DNA from: Tetrahymena elliotti 4EA
Lineage: Eukaryota; Ciliophora; Oligohymenophorea; Hymenostomatida; Tetrahymenidae
NCBI GenBank assembly: GCA_000231825.2
Contig: JH720324.1
Span: 109,519-138,496, forward strand
Length of the DNA stretch: 28,978 nt
Direction of reading: 5' to 3'
This document shows, piece by piece, positions 10,078 to 22,200 of this stretch (position 1 is the stretch's first letter; each line of letters begins with the position of its first letter). The translations under genes were made by a program, and so were the position numbers. A model generated the notes under the pieces. The model was not told the origin of the DNA. It did not search any database and saw nothing but the letters and a program-made list of their open reading frames with translations.

Positions 10078-13000
10078 ATGGAAAAAGATCTTTCTGTTTA
10101 GGCAGTAATCTATAAATACATTTAGAAATGAATTAAAAGATTATAAAATTAATCTTATCAATATATTAGGAAATCATTGGCTTATTAAGCAAGAAAATTG
10201 AAGAGAGAACAGACACTGAATGGCAGTTGCTTTACAATTATACATCAAGCATTTCTTTCTTTTAGAAATATGTTGTTTCAGGTTATAAAAATATTCCTCA
10301 GGAGTGTTGCAAAGTGCTTTAGCCTCTTGAAATGAAGAAAGGAGACATCGTTTTTTATATTAGTAAATCCTTCTTTTGATCTAAAAATTGAATGTATTTA
10401 AACTAGTTTTGTCAAATGACAAACTGAAGTCAATAAGAATAAAACACAATTAATATTTGTCATGCTTTCAAGATTGATGAATATTTTAATAGAGTTTTTT
10501 GTATTAATTTAGATACTGAGGGCACTAAGTTTTACATCATCATTTAGGGAGAAGTAGGCCTCTTTACTAAAAAAGTAGAAGAAGGTCCAGGCAATAAATT
10601 TGATAACTTGGTTCAAGTTAAGAGCTTGGAAGAAGGAGACTATTTTGGAGAGTTGGGTTTATTGAATTTTAAGACAAGATCGGCAACAGTTCAGTGCTTG
10701 ACTGATTGCTTTTTTGCTGTCATTGATAAAATTAGCTTTGATAAGATATTAAAAAAGCTAGAATAAGATATTCTTTAAGAAAGAATTGATGCGTTTGTAA
10801 ATGAAAATCCCTTGTTAAAATATAGCTCTAAACACACTATAAAACAGCTTTACTTCAATGCTATTTTCAAGAATTATGCCCCAAACGAGTTTGTCATAAT
10901 CAGCGGAGAACCTTTAGAGGCAATTTTTATAATAAAATCTGGGTAGTACAAGGTATTATTGATGTTTTTAATTGATTGAATAAAATTAAGAATAGTATTT
11001 TTTTAAAGTAATTTCAGAAATTATCAGTATTAACTACCTCAAATTTAATTTTATAAATCCTTACTGGATAATAACTTCAATATAATTTTACAATTTCTCT
11101 TTCCATTTTTCTTTTCATAGAAAAATAAATTAAAAAGCAAATAGTAGTAAGTAATAAGTATTTACATTATCAGTAAGAAGATTTTTTATCATTCAATTGC
11201 TTGAAAAATTAAAGATTTATTTGGCGTTAAGAAATTAAACAAAGAAATTTATAAATTAAATCCAATATAAGCAGCTCTTTACTTACTGATTTCATTCTCA
11301 AATCTGTGGCTGTCTAACAAATATAATTTATTAATCAAACTATTAATTAAATCCTTTCTTAAAATTATCATTCATAAATATTTAATTCACAAGCATTTCT
11401 AAACAAAATCAAATAGGTCAATTTAAAATTACCTTTTAATCTTTTCATTCATAGATTTTTGCTTAAAAATATTTTTGATTACTTACTGCTTTCCAAAAAA
11501 AATAAACTGCTCATTCTTATTTTAATAAAATATTATTTTATAGAGATTATTTAAAGTTATGAGTAGGTTTTATATAATACAGTAAAAATTATGATAATTA
11601 TAAAAATAATTATTAAAAGTTTTAATTTCTACTCAATGAGATACAATCTTTTTTTTGTTAGTTTTTAGAAGGAGTAAGAAACCTAAATAACTTTAACCAA
11701 AAATCCAAATAAAAGAAATTCTAAAATGCAAATAAAATTTGCATCATTAAGATCTAATATTTTTTAAATTTTAATAATAATTTGCCAAAAAACATAAAAA
11801 CAGTTTACACTAATTAACAAATAAATGTGATATTTTTAATTCAATACAATAAGATCTAAAAATCAATTAAAATAACATAAAACATGAATAAATTAATTCC
11901 AAAGCATGACTTAAAAAATAAACTAATAAAATTGTAAAAAGAATGATGAATATGAAATAAAATATTTTAACATTAATAGTTAGTGAAAGAGTACAACAGA
12001 AAGACTATTTTAGATACAGATTAAGAGATTGATGAAGAGCATGAGCAAAATGAATATTAAGTGTTAAATTAAGATAAATACTTTTTGCAGCTTCAAAAAT
12101 AAAAGAAAAGACTTATTTCAATTTTAGATTTGGGGAAAGGACAGATATTTGGATATGAAGATTTTTTATAAAAGAATAGTATCTACAGTTATGGAATAGT
12201 TTGTAAAGAAGCAGGAGAAGTAATTATGATTAGGTCAAATGATTTCAGAAAAAGATTAATGTCAGATAAATTAACCATGATTTACTTAAAGAAGTAGATG
12301 AATCTTTAAACAAATTACATTTGTAAGCATTTTAATTTAATATTTGCTGTAAGCTTAAAACAGAAAACATCCCTTCAATTTCTTTAAATTATTTGTGGAA
12401 TATCTTCACTTTTTATCCCAAATTTTAATTCAAGGTATTTATTTTTACAACAACTTTAATCTTTCAAGATTTTGAACATCTGAATAATATTCAAAATCCC
12501 ATATAGATAAAAAGAGATTCAAGCGTCTAAATTTTTATTCTTTTGTTTTATCAAAATATAAATTGTAAATTGATCTTGAATCACCACTCAATTTTATTTA
12601 TGGATGTGAAAAGCCTTAATGAATTTTTGATATTCTATACAAGAAAGAATAAAATATTCTATTATCAATTCCTAAATTCATTCATTATTTTTGATAATTG
12701 GAAATAAATGAATACATAGGCACCCAAAATAAAGTCTTGATTTCAATGTTAGTTATTTTTTAACATTTTAAAGAAATTCTTTTTTATTTTGATCTTAAAA
12801 TTTTACTGTTCAAAGTTAAAAAATGTAAATTAAAATATTTGATTACTTCTTTACTAAATTAATTCTTTTATCATTAAGAAATACTTTTCTCATTTTGATT
12901 GGAAGTAGATTAATTACCAAAATAAAACATAGGTTTAACTATTATTATTTACTAAAATTTAATGAAATTCTTTTTGGTTTTAATAGCAAAATTTTAGCTT

Positions 13001-16000
13001 TTTAAAAGATAATTTCATAAATGCCTTAGAATCAATCTAATTTTTAATTAATTCTTTTATCATTAAGAAATACTTTTCTTATTTTGATTGTAAATAGATT
13101 AATTACCAATAAAAAACATAGGTTTAACTATTATTATTTTCTAAAATTCTTTTTGATTTTCATATTAAAATTTTAGTTTTTAAAAGATAATTTCATAAAT
13201 ACCACATTATCAAACTAATTTTTGATGATATTCTAAAAAATTAATTGAAATTGTTTTGTTTTTTGAATAAAATTCAAGAAATTTTTAGAATTTTTTATAA
13301 ATAAAATATTATTTTTGCAATTTATTTTCTATTTAAATAGAACATAGAGAAGCTACGATTGTGAGAAGTATTGAGGGGTACACTCAATTTTGCTTTTAAT
13401 AGGACTTGTAGTAGGATAAAGCTGAACTGATATCAAAAATGTGTGTAGATTCAACTGGGATCAAATTAGATATCCCTAAAACGATCATTCAAAGAGCTTA
13501 GGATTAGAATAGCTTAGATAAAAATTTAAAATATAGTAAAGTCCATTCAAAGTTATCTCATTTTAAAGATGAATTGAGCTAGGACTTTAAGAATAAAATA
13601 GTGAAGAACTATCAAGAAAAATTTGGAAATACTGAGATGTCAAAATTATAAGTACATGTTCCTTAGGAGATAGTTTAGTAAGTTAATTACAAACTCAATA
13701 AAAAGAAAAATCTAAATATTGAAAAATCACCTCCTTAATTAAGTAATTCTATTTTTGATTATTTCAAGTCTAGGACATCAACTGTAATATAGTTTATTTA
13801 GAATAAGAGCTCAGCTCCTTTACTATCAGCATCCAAAGAATACAATACTCCTATTTCAATTTAATCAGCAACAATTGAATATAAAAATTCATCTCTTCAA
13901 AACTCACCCACTTTGGCTCACTTATAATCTCCTCTATTGTCTGCAAAAAGTCATCAATAGGATTATTTTTCAGAATCACCAATAAAAACTTCTTAATCTA
14001 CAAAAAATTTCCATATTGTAAGCTAAAAGGCTCTTCACTCAAATGCTTCTTTACCATAATCAATAGAAGAAATAGATGAATTCCAAATCAAAAGTTAACC
14101 CAAGCGAGATAGTTATTCATAATTCTTTTTGCATATGAATATGAATAAAAAAATTAGACATTAATCAGAGATTATTTAGCTTTAAAAGACTGACTCCTAA
14201 GAAACAAAAGTGCAGTTTCAGTTTGGCAATTCTCCAAATTAAGGAGAAAGCAACACTCCTTATAACAAAAAGACTCACTCTTTACACACTGATATCAATA
14301 AAGGAGAAAATCTCATAGAATAAAAGAATGACTTCAAAGAAGAAGATGAAGAAAAAAATAATTATTTTAAATAAATTTAAAACAAACAATAAAAATTGTA
14401 AATATTCGAATCTATTTATCTTAAAAATAAGAAAAACAAAAACAATTCATCTCATAGAGAAAACGATATAATCTAATAAAATAATGTAGAATAAAGTCCA
14501 AACTTTATTTAAAATAGACTTCTTTAAATTTAAATATATTAAGACATTAATAACAACAAAAATAAAAACTCCTAAATTTAAGTAAACGACTCACCAAATA
14601 ATTCAAGTGTTTAATTGAATACGCTACAAACATAAAATTCACAGACTCCTTTAGCTTATTCAAAGAATAGTATTTCTATGTAACAAGAACAATACATCAA
14701 ATATGAATAGCAAATTAAATAAAATAATTCAATAAGTAGCAATCAAAGTTTTAAAGCTTTAAGTCCTACTTTTAATTATTCATAAAATGTGAATTTAACT
14801 AATAAAATATAATAACTTAAGCATTCTGATAGTAATGATTCAAATTAATCATAGAAATCTAAAGGAAATTCTAATTATTATTCTTTATTCAAACCTTATC
14901 ATTAAAATTAAGCTAGAGTTATTTCTTCCACTTTTTCTTAAATTGACTCTTCTAAAAAAGGAAAATCCCTTGATAGGGAAGTGAAATATTTAAATGAATC
15001 AGGTGTAAGCAAAAACTAAATAAATATACCTAAGCATTTACAAACAACATCCGCCTCATCACTTGGGTTAAGCAGATTGGGAAATTAATTAGACTAATAA
15101 GACAAAGATAGTGAAACAATGAATAACTCTGTCTTAAGTTCTACTAACAATAATCATCAAATTTCAACACAAAACTTTGTTTTTGAAGGCAACTTATACA
15201 ATAGAAGCAACTCAAATTTAACTTAAAACTAAATTGAAAATAAAAATGAAAATTTCCAACTCTTTACTAATGTAAATATCTAAGATTTAAACATATTGAA
15301 AGCTGCCGATGAATCTAAAAAATATCTTCCAAATTAATAAAATAAGAGCATGCCTTATATTGGTCATTCAATCAATAATTATTTTAATAGCATCAAAAGA
15401 GAATCAACAAATTCAATTCCTCCTATCAGTGAAATTCTAGAACAACCAATTTAAGAATAATCTAAAAATGAAGATTTATCAAATAAACATAGCAATAACA
15501 ATAAAAATAATATAATTTTTTATAGCTAACGTATTCACTCCTAATAAAATATCAAGAGAATGCAAACTTTTTCTCCATCTAAAAAGCAAGATGTAATAAT
15601 GAATTTTAATTCCCGCACTTCTTTTGGTGAATTAATTAGTGCAAATCAATTAGAAGAAATCAGTAAAAATCCTTCTCAACTAATAGTAGATATGGTCTCT
15701 TAAGTCGAAAACCTAAATTTAACTTAAAAAAAACCAGATAACAAAATATTATATAGAAGTCTAAGTGGAAAGAAGTTTTCATTATCAAAGTCAAAACCTG
15801 TTTACAAATTTGAATAAATAGAATAGGAAGAAAACATGAAAAAATCAAATAGTTAAAATCACCTAATTCCTCAACTTAAAACTTCAAATTTCCTTAAGTT
15901 TGATTAAACTCTAAAATAAATCCTGTCTCCTAAAGCTCTACAAAAGCTAAATAATAATATCTCCTCACAATGTAATACTTTTTTTTAAATATTAAATTAT

Positions 16001-16306
16001 ATCTAACAATATTTTAAAATAGTATAATACTCCCCTTCTTTTTAATTGAAAAAAAATGAAACAGTTGTCTAGAACAATTCAATTAGCTTGCAGATACCTA
16101 ATACCAAATTGAGCAGTCCTCAAAAAAGTATAAATGTTTCTTCCTAATTTATAAAAACAAAAAGACCTTTATCTTCTGTTGCCAATAAAAGCTAATCATT
16201 TTAGAATCTAACTAATAACAACAATAACAGCTCAGGTAAATTAAGACCTAGTTCTGCAAAGCCTATTGACTTTTTCTCAAAGTTACTAAACAAAAAATTT
16301 GATTGA
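10078..16306 (+). CDS. Cyclic nucleotide-binding domain protein, long Q/N/S-rich tail
   Basis: Proposed exons are 10078-10104, 10170-10362, 10513-10952, 11980-12322 and 13341-16306, together 3,969 nt (1,322 residues plus TGA); phases agree at every junction. Residues about 55-150 form a CNB domain: KKGDIVFYI, then IIIQGEVGLF, then the phosphate-binding cassette GDYFGELGLLNFKTRSATV. Glu120 and Arg129 match the residues that contact ribose and phosphate in PKA-type domains, so binding of cAMP or cGMP is plausible. A second CNB fold spans about 180-310 (APNEFVIISGEPLEAIFIIK ... GQIFGYEDFLQKN) and lacks the Glu and Arg, so it is probably structural. Residues 335-1322 are Ser/Asn/Gln/Lys-rich, with no domain or membrane segment recognised, ending FSKLLNKKFD. 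No catalytic domain or PKA-R inhibitor motif was seen. The tail's many TAA/TAG codons are a strong demonstration of the code. Family call sure; function inferred. Confidence 0.88.
10953..11979 (+). other. Long intron inside the second CNB domain
   Basis: This 1,027-bp interval starts GTATTA and ends AATAG. Exons on either side join in phase 0 within the second CNB fold (SGQYK then LVKEY). It is far longer than the LRR introns. No conserved coding segment is seen in it. Confidence 0.65.
12857..13215 (+). repeat. Direct duplication within a CNB-gene intron
   Basis: Two copies of a segment of about 165 bp lie about 190 bp apart within the 1,018-bp intron 12323-13340. Both begin near ATTCTTTTATCATTAAG (about 12,860 and 13,051) and share CATAGGTTTAACTATTATTA and AAAAGATAATTTCATAAAT. 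Small indels and substitutions separate them. There is no coding potential. Confidence 0.88.
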
Positions 16307-16702
16307 GGAACTTAAAAATTAAAATAAAAAATCTTAAAAAAAGATTTGAATCTCTTACTAAAATCAACAAAAATATTAATAATTAAAAAAATATAAAAAC
16401 AACTTTTTTCATTAAATTTCTAACTAAAAAACTACTAACCACACTAAATAATTCAAAAAAGAGTTAAAATTTTCTAATGAGTTTATTATGTTCAATTTAT
16501 ACTATCATCAAAAATACATTTTTATGATTATTTGCTTATTATTATTATTTCTTTTATTTCAAAAATTTTGTCTTATTTATTTTATTTATTCACTAAATAA
16601 TCTACTGTAAAATTATTAATCATAAACTAGAATTTTTTTTATAATCTCAATTTCTAATAGTATATTTGTGAGAAAAATTTTTAAATAATCATAATTTTTT
16701 TT
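16307..16702. other. 3' flank of the CNB gene
   Basis: Very AT-rich and without an open gene. It should contain the transcription end of the CNB gene. I see nothing else. Confidence 0.5.
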
Positions 16703-16724
16703 GGGGGGGCTGAGGGTAGTAGGG
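16703..16724 (+). other. G-rich tract, possible G-quadruplex
   Basis: A run of seven G is followed by CTGA, GGG, TAGTA and GGG. The first run can supply two G-tracts, giving the four needed for an intramolecular quadruplex with short loops. Such G density is exceptional in this AT-rich window. It lies just before the first tandem-element copy. Confidence 0.7.
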
Positions 16725-16735
16725 ACCCAATATCC

Positions 16736-17730
16736 AAACATAATTTTTACTAGAGGTAAAGAGACAAAGTTTGGAGATTAGAGCACTTAGCTAACTCAGA
16801 TCCTAATCCTTAGGCTCCTGTGTCACCTATATTATCATGGCTTTTAAAAAACGATAAAAATAAATATTGAATAAAGAAATATTAAAAAGAATGATGAAAG
16901 TATAAAAATGTTAGTAATAGATGAAAACAAACCAATGAGTGGATGAATCAAATAAATATCCACACAAAAATGCATAATCAATACTCAAACATAATTTTTA
17001 CTAGAGGTAAAGAGTCAAAGTTTTGAGATTAGAGCATTTAGCTAACTAAGATCCTAATGCTTATGCTCCCATTTCACCAATATTTATCCTTCTTTTAAAA
17101 AATAATAAAAATAAATATTGAATACATAAATATTAAAAAGAATAATGAAAGTATAAAAATGTGAGTTATAGATGAAAACAAACAACAAATAAAAATGAGG
17201 GGATGAGCCAAATAAATATTTATTAAGTCACCAACTTAAATTCGTTTGTTAATCAGTCACTTAAAAATTTAGTTTTTGTAATCCACTCAAAAATGTATAA
17301 TTAATATTCAAACATAATTTTTGCTAGAGTTCAAGAGTCAAAGTTTGGAGATTAGAGCATTTAGCTAACTAAGATCCTAATCCTTAGGCACCCTTGTCAC
17401 ATATATTATCATCACTTTTAAAAAATGATAAAAATAAAAATTGATTAAAGAAATATTAAAAAGAATAATAAAAGTATAAAAATGCGAGTTATAGATGAAA
17501 ACAAACAAATGAGTGGTTGAGAAATAAATATCTACTAAGCCGCCAGCCTAAATTAGTTAATTAGTTAGTCATTAAAAATTTAGTTTTTATAATCCATTCA
17601 AAATACATAATTAATATCAAACCATAATTTTTACTATTCTTCATTTTTTTTGTTGATTAAAAAATGAATAATTAAAATTGAAACACAATTTTTACCTCTG
17701 GTTAAAAGTTAAAGTTTAGAGGTTTGATTA
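16736..17730. repeat. Degenerate tandem array of a roughly 250-325 bp element
   Basis: Three clear copies start near 16,736, 16,986 and 17,310. A fourth starts near 17,617 and breaks off after a short match, and a weaker fifth match begins near 17,677. The conserved core of about 95 bp begins CATAATTTTTACTAGAGG and contains AAAGTTTGGAGATTAGAGCA, TTAGCTAA and CCTAATCCTTAGG. The rest of each unit includes GATAAAAATAAA, ATATTAAAAAGAAT and TAGATGAAAACAAAC. The core holds self-complementary parts: TTAGCTAA is palindromic, CCTAA pairs with TTAGG, and GATTAG pairs with CTAATC (17350-17382 in copy 3). No open frame is shared by all copies. The origin is unknown; it may be a mobile-element remnant or a structured non-coding repeat. 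Confidence 0.85.
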
Positions 17731-18258
17731 TTTTAAACCAAAATTAATAATTTAACCTGAAATCAATATAAAGATTGAAGTAAGAAGTTAAATTAGAACT
17801 GAGTAGCTTTTAATAAAAAATATTAAAATATCTTATTATTTCTAAAGAAATTGAGGTACTTCACTGAGTTCTCTAAAATGTTTTTTATTTTTTTCATTTT
17901 TGCTTTCTTTTTTAAAATTAGTTTGAAATTGAATATGAATTAATTTATTAAGAATTAATATGAAAAATTAGATTAACTTTTGAAACAAAATTTTGCATAA
18001 TATACAGTAGACATCACAAATTTTGTCATTTTTAAAATTAAATTATAACTTATCTTTTAAATAGAAATTTGTTATTGTTTACTATATTTTCTGGACAGAT
18101 TCGTCATAAATTAATATATAGACTGCGTAGCCATAATATAAAACATAGACATAAGGCTCATATATGTAAAGATAATAATTAATTTGTAAAATTTATTGAC
18201 ATCAGTTAATATTTGTAATTTTGTTATTTGAAGGTGATTGATTATATACCAATATGAA
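17731..18258. other. Intergenic, nothing recognised
   Basis: AT-rich sequence between the tandem element and the C-rich hairpin region. No gene or repeat seen. Confidence 0.5.
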
Positions 18259-18341
18259 CCCTCCCCTCTTTCAAAATTGAGATGATCAAAAATTTTTTAA
18301 ACCTCCCCCCCTACTCAAAAACAAACTTTTGAAAAGGAGGT
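18259..18341. other. C-rich tracts with compound hairpin
   Basis: Two C-rich clusters (18259-18266 and a C7 run at 18305-18311) precede a nested inverted repeat. The outer arms are ACCTCC at 18301-18306 and GGAGGT at 18336-18341. The inner arms are TCAAAA at 18315-18320 and TTTTGA at 18327-18332 around a six-base loop. It is not next to a known gene end, so its role is open. Confidence 0.65.
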
Positions 18342-18529
18342 CCTAAAAGTTAACAATACATACATTACACTTAAAAATAAATTTATTTTAAATGAGTTCT
18401 GGAAAAATATTTCTAGAAGAAAAAGGATAAAAATAAATAGCAAAGGAATTAGATTTTGATAAAAATAGGTATAGTATTTTAAAATTTAATCAATTACTCT
18501 ATTTTTTTAATCAGAATTTATATTATCTA

Positions 18530-18700
18530 ACATTCAAGAATGTATTATCAGGTTCGGCTAATAAGCCTTACTTAACGCATTATTGAGAATTTTCTAATTA
18601 ATTTAAAAATTTACAATCTAATACTAAATTAGAAAATCATTAGGATTTTTTGATAATTTAAAGCATTCTTTTACTTCTAAAAAATTTCTGAAAATTATTT
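18530..18700 (-). pseudogene. TPR gene remnant (3'-end fragment)
   Basis: On the minus strand this resembles the last 60 or so codons of the large TPR gene: KECF, then LSK.(P/S)NDF, then a decayed match to the final repeat and its Ala-Leu-rich end. Frame is not kept after NDF. The full gene begins just to the right in the same orientation, so this is a leftover 3' end of a former tandem copy. Confidence 0.6.
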
Positions 18701-19206
18701 TTATGATTTTTTACTTAGATATTCTAAATAATAAGATACATATTCTAATCACTTAGAGGAATAAGCATAAATTATTGATTATGAATTAAAAATTTTGATT
18801 AAAATCAGCTATTTTAATATTTAATGTGAAATCAAGTCTTTGAAAGATGATGTAATTAATTTTGTTAAAATTATTTTGCTATTTTTTGTTTTCTTGAGAA
18901 CATAAAAATTTTCTTGTATTAAATAAGAAAAAGTAGAAATAGGTTATTAAATATAAAAAATTTAATTTTTGAATCAATGCTTAATTAATTCAATTCTAAT
19001 TTTTCTTTTCAAAAATTTTGCTGTCAACCAAAAAGGATGGAAGGAATTTATAAAAGATTACCACAATATATTATCTATTAAAAATTGATTTAAATAAAAT
19101 TTTATTATCATGTAAGTAAATCTATTTTAGGTAACTTAAATGACTAAAATGTTAATAACAAGTTTAATTTAAAAAAATAATTAAAATACAATTTAATCAA
19201 ATAATG
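18701..19206. other. Intergenic between TPR remnant and TPR gene
   Basis: About 0.5 kb of AT-rich DNA. No gene is supported. It lies at the 3' end of the TPR gene. Confidence 0.45.
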
Positions 19207-22200
19207 TCACTATTACTGTTCTGAAGAATTTAATTATTCTAAAATTTCAATAGCTATTTTATTATCAGGTTAAACTAATAAGGCCTAATTAACACATTTT
19301 TTTGCCTCTTCTAGTTAATTTGATATAATATAAATTATTGCTAAGTTAATATTACAATTAAAATCATTAGAGTGTTTTGATAATTTTTTTTCAAAGCATT
19401 CTTTTGCTTGTGATAACATATCAATATCTCCATATTCAATCAAAATACTACTCAATGAGATATCAGGTTTAGAGATATTTTTTATTGCTTTTAAATAGTA
19501 TATTTTTGCCTCATATGTATTTTTAATTTTAAAATAACAATTAGCTAAATATTCTAAGCACTCATAATAATTTGGATTTATTTCCAAAGTATTCAAGAAT
19601 GATTTTATTGCCTCTTCAATCTAACCAAATGCATATTACAAATTACCAATTTTATAGTAATAAGTATCAGATTATTCTTGCTAAATCTCTAAAATTTTAT
19701 TGAAATATGTTTTAGCATTTTCCATTTCTCCAGAAGATATAAGAAGCTTGGTTAAGAACCAAAGAGCATCAAAATTATTTGAATCCATCTCTAATGCCTT
19801 TAAGCCTAATTATTTAGCTTATTCTAATTTACCAATTTGATAATAAATAAAAGATAAACTCAAGTAAACACCATAAAATTAGGGGTTAATTTCTAAGCAC
19901 TTCTCAAAATTTATTTAAGCCTTGGCAAATTATTATAACTGAAAATAAATAAATCCTAAACTAAAAAGTGTTTTATAATCTGAAGGATTTATTTACAAAA
20001 GCTTTAAGCAGTATTTTTTAGCTTTTTAGAATTCTTTTTATTCCACATAAAACTCTTTTAGCTTATTAATAAAATCATATTCATAAGGATTTGCTTTATG
20101 AGCTTTGATTAAACATTACTCAGCATCTTAGAACATCTTTTATCTTTAATAGATTTATCCTAATGTGTAATAATAACTTGATTAAGGATTAACTTCTAAA
20201 CCATAGATTAAATGTTGTTATGCATCTTCTAAACATTCAGTTTTTAAATATAATTCTGCTAATTTATAATTGCATTTATCATCTAATTTATTTATTTCGT
20301 GAGCTTTTAAAAGGCATATCTTTGACTCTTCATATTTTTAGGTTTCTAAATACAGAATTCCCAAATGATAATTGGTAAAAAAATAGTTTGGATCAATATC
20401 TAAAGCTTTTTTCAGGTAATTTTCAGCCTCTTTAATCTTTAATTATTGGAAGCAAATAACTCCTAACTATACAAGTGCTTTGAGTAATTTAGGTTCTATC
20501 TCTAATGCTTTTTTTTAGAATTTTTTTGCTGCTTCTAAATGATTATCTTCATAATATAATCCTCCTAAAAAAGAAAGTAACTTATAATTATTAGGCTCAA
20601 TCTCGGAAGCTTTCAAGTAATACTAAATTGAAGTTTTAAGCTTTCCAATTTAGTAATAAAATTATGCTATTGTTACAATTGATAAGGCTTATTTAGGGTC
20701 AAGCTCATAAGCTTTAATGAAATGCTGTTAAGCTTTTTATGTCATTCGTAATTTCATATAAACCTAGCCAAGTTCTATATTCAATTAAATAGATTATGGC
20801 TAAATTTTTAATGCTTTTTAGAAATACTTTTTAGCTTGCTGCAAATCGCCATTTTGCTCCATTTCACTTTTTCCTAAGAAATAAATTGCTTCATAAAAAT
20901 TAGGGTTAATTTCAATAGCTTCCATAAAGTATTTTTGAGCAACTTCAAACTTTTAATTTTTGTAATAAAACTATCCTAGAAAATAAACAGTTTCAATATC
21001 TTTAGGATTTATTTCATAAGCTTTTAACAAATATTTTTCAGCTTTTTCAAACATTTATTGTATATCATCAATAAATTATTTATTAGAAAAAATTTCTTTA
21101 GATTATGGTTTTATTTCTAAAGATTTTCCTGAAGATTGTATGGCTGATTATAAATTTCCAATTTTAAAATATGCTAATCCTAAGTTATGATTTATATCGA
21201 AATCTTAAGGATCAATTTCAAAGCCTTTCAAGAAAAACTATAAAGTAATTTCTAATTTCCCATCTTTAAAATTTATAATTCCAAGAGCTTTGATCACTTC
21301 TAAATCTTTAGGATCTATTTAATGTGCTTTCAAGAGATATTATTCAGCTTCTTCTATCTTATCTATTTAATAATAATAGCAACCTAACTCATAATGTGCA
21401 TGAAACAGCTAAGGGTTAATTTTAATTGCCTATTCAAAAAGGTTTTTGGCTTATTCTAAATTACCAAGTTACTTTTATGCAACTCCTAAATTGTATGTTA
21501 TTTCAGAATTATTAGGATCTGCTTTTAAGGCTTGCTGAAGGAATTTCTATGAAAGATCAAAATTACTTATTTTATAGTAGAATAACCCTATTTTGTTAGA
21601 AAGATTTTTAAATTAAGGGTTAACTTGATAAGCTCTCATATATTACTATTCAGCTTTTTCAATTTAATTTTAGTTCATGAAAACATTTGCTAATTCAATA
21701 TGTACTTCAATGTTTTTTGGTTAAATTTTTAATGCTTTTTTCAAGTATTTTTCACTGTCTTAATATTTTCTTGCTTTACAATAAAGTATTGTTAATTGGC
21801 GATTTGTATGATAATTTTAAACATCAATTTGATGAGCCTTCAAATAAAAGTAGATAGATTCTTCAATTTTGTTAATTTAAGAATAATATTCTCCTATAGA
21901 ATTAAGACAATCAATATTTTAAGGACTTATTTCTAAAGCTTTTTCTAAATGTTACTTAGCATCTTCAAACTTAGACAATATCAAAAAGATACTTGCTAAT
22001 TAGATATGTGCATCATCATTAATAGGCTCTTTTTCTACGACACTCTATAATAATTGAATTGCTTTTTCATGTTAACCAATCATTTTATAAATATTAGCCA
22101 ATTTAAAATTAATTTGCTCAGTTTTACTTTTTTATTCATATTTACTATTGTTATTTTTATCAGTAGAATTTTAGCTTTGTTATTAAGAAATTGTATTTTA

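Noticed and set aside
15660..15848. 62-codon minus-strand ORF
   Set aside because: It is antisense to the long tail exon of the CNB gene, which is continuous and better supported.
17340..17400. tRNA-like or Pol III promoter look of the repeat core (TTAGCTAA, GATTAGAGC)
   Set aside because: No acceptor stem, no T-arm consensus and no anticodon arm could be drawn on either strand.
16736..17730. CRISPR-like array
   Set aside because: Repeat units are 250-325 bp and degenerate, with no short identical repeats and unique spacers, in a eukaryotic context.
19315..19596. 93-codon minus-strand ORF as a separate small TPR gene
   Set aside because: It is in the same frame as the large TPR gene and appears separate only when TAA/TAG are read as stops.
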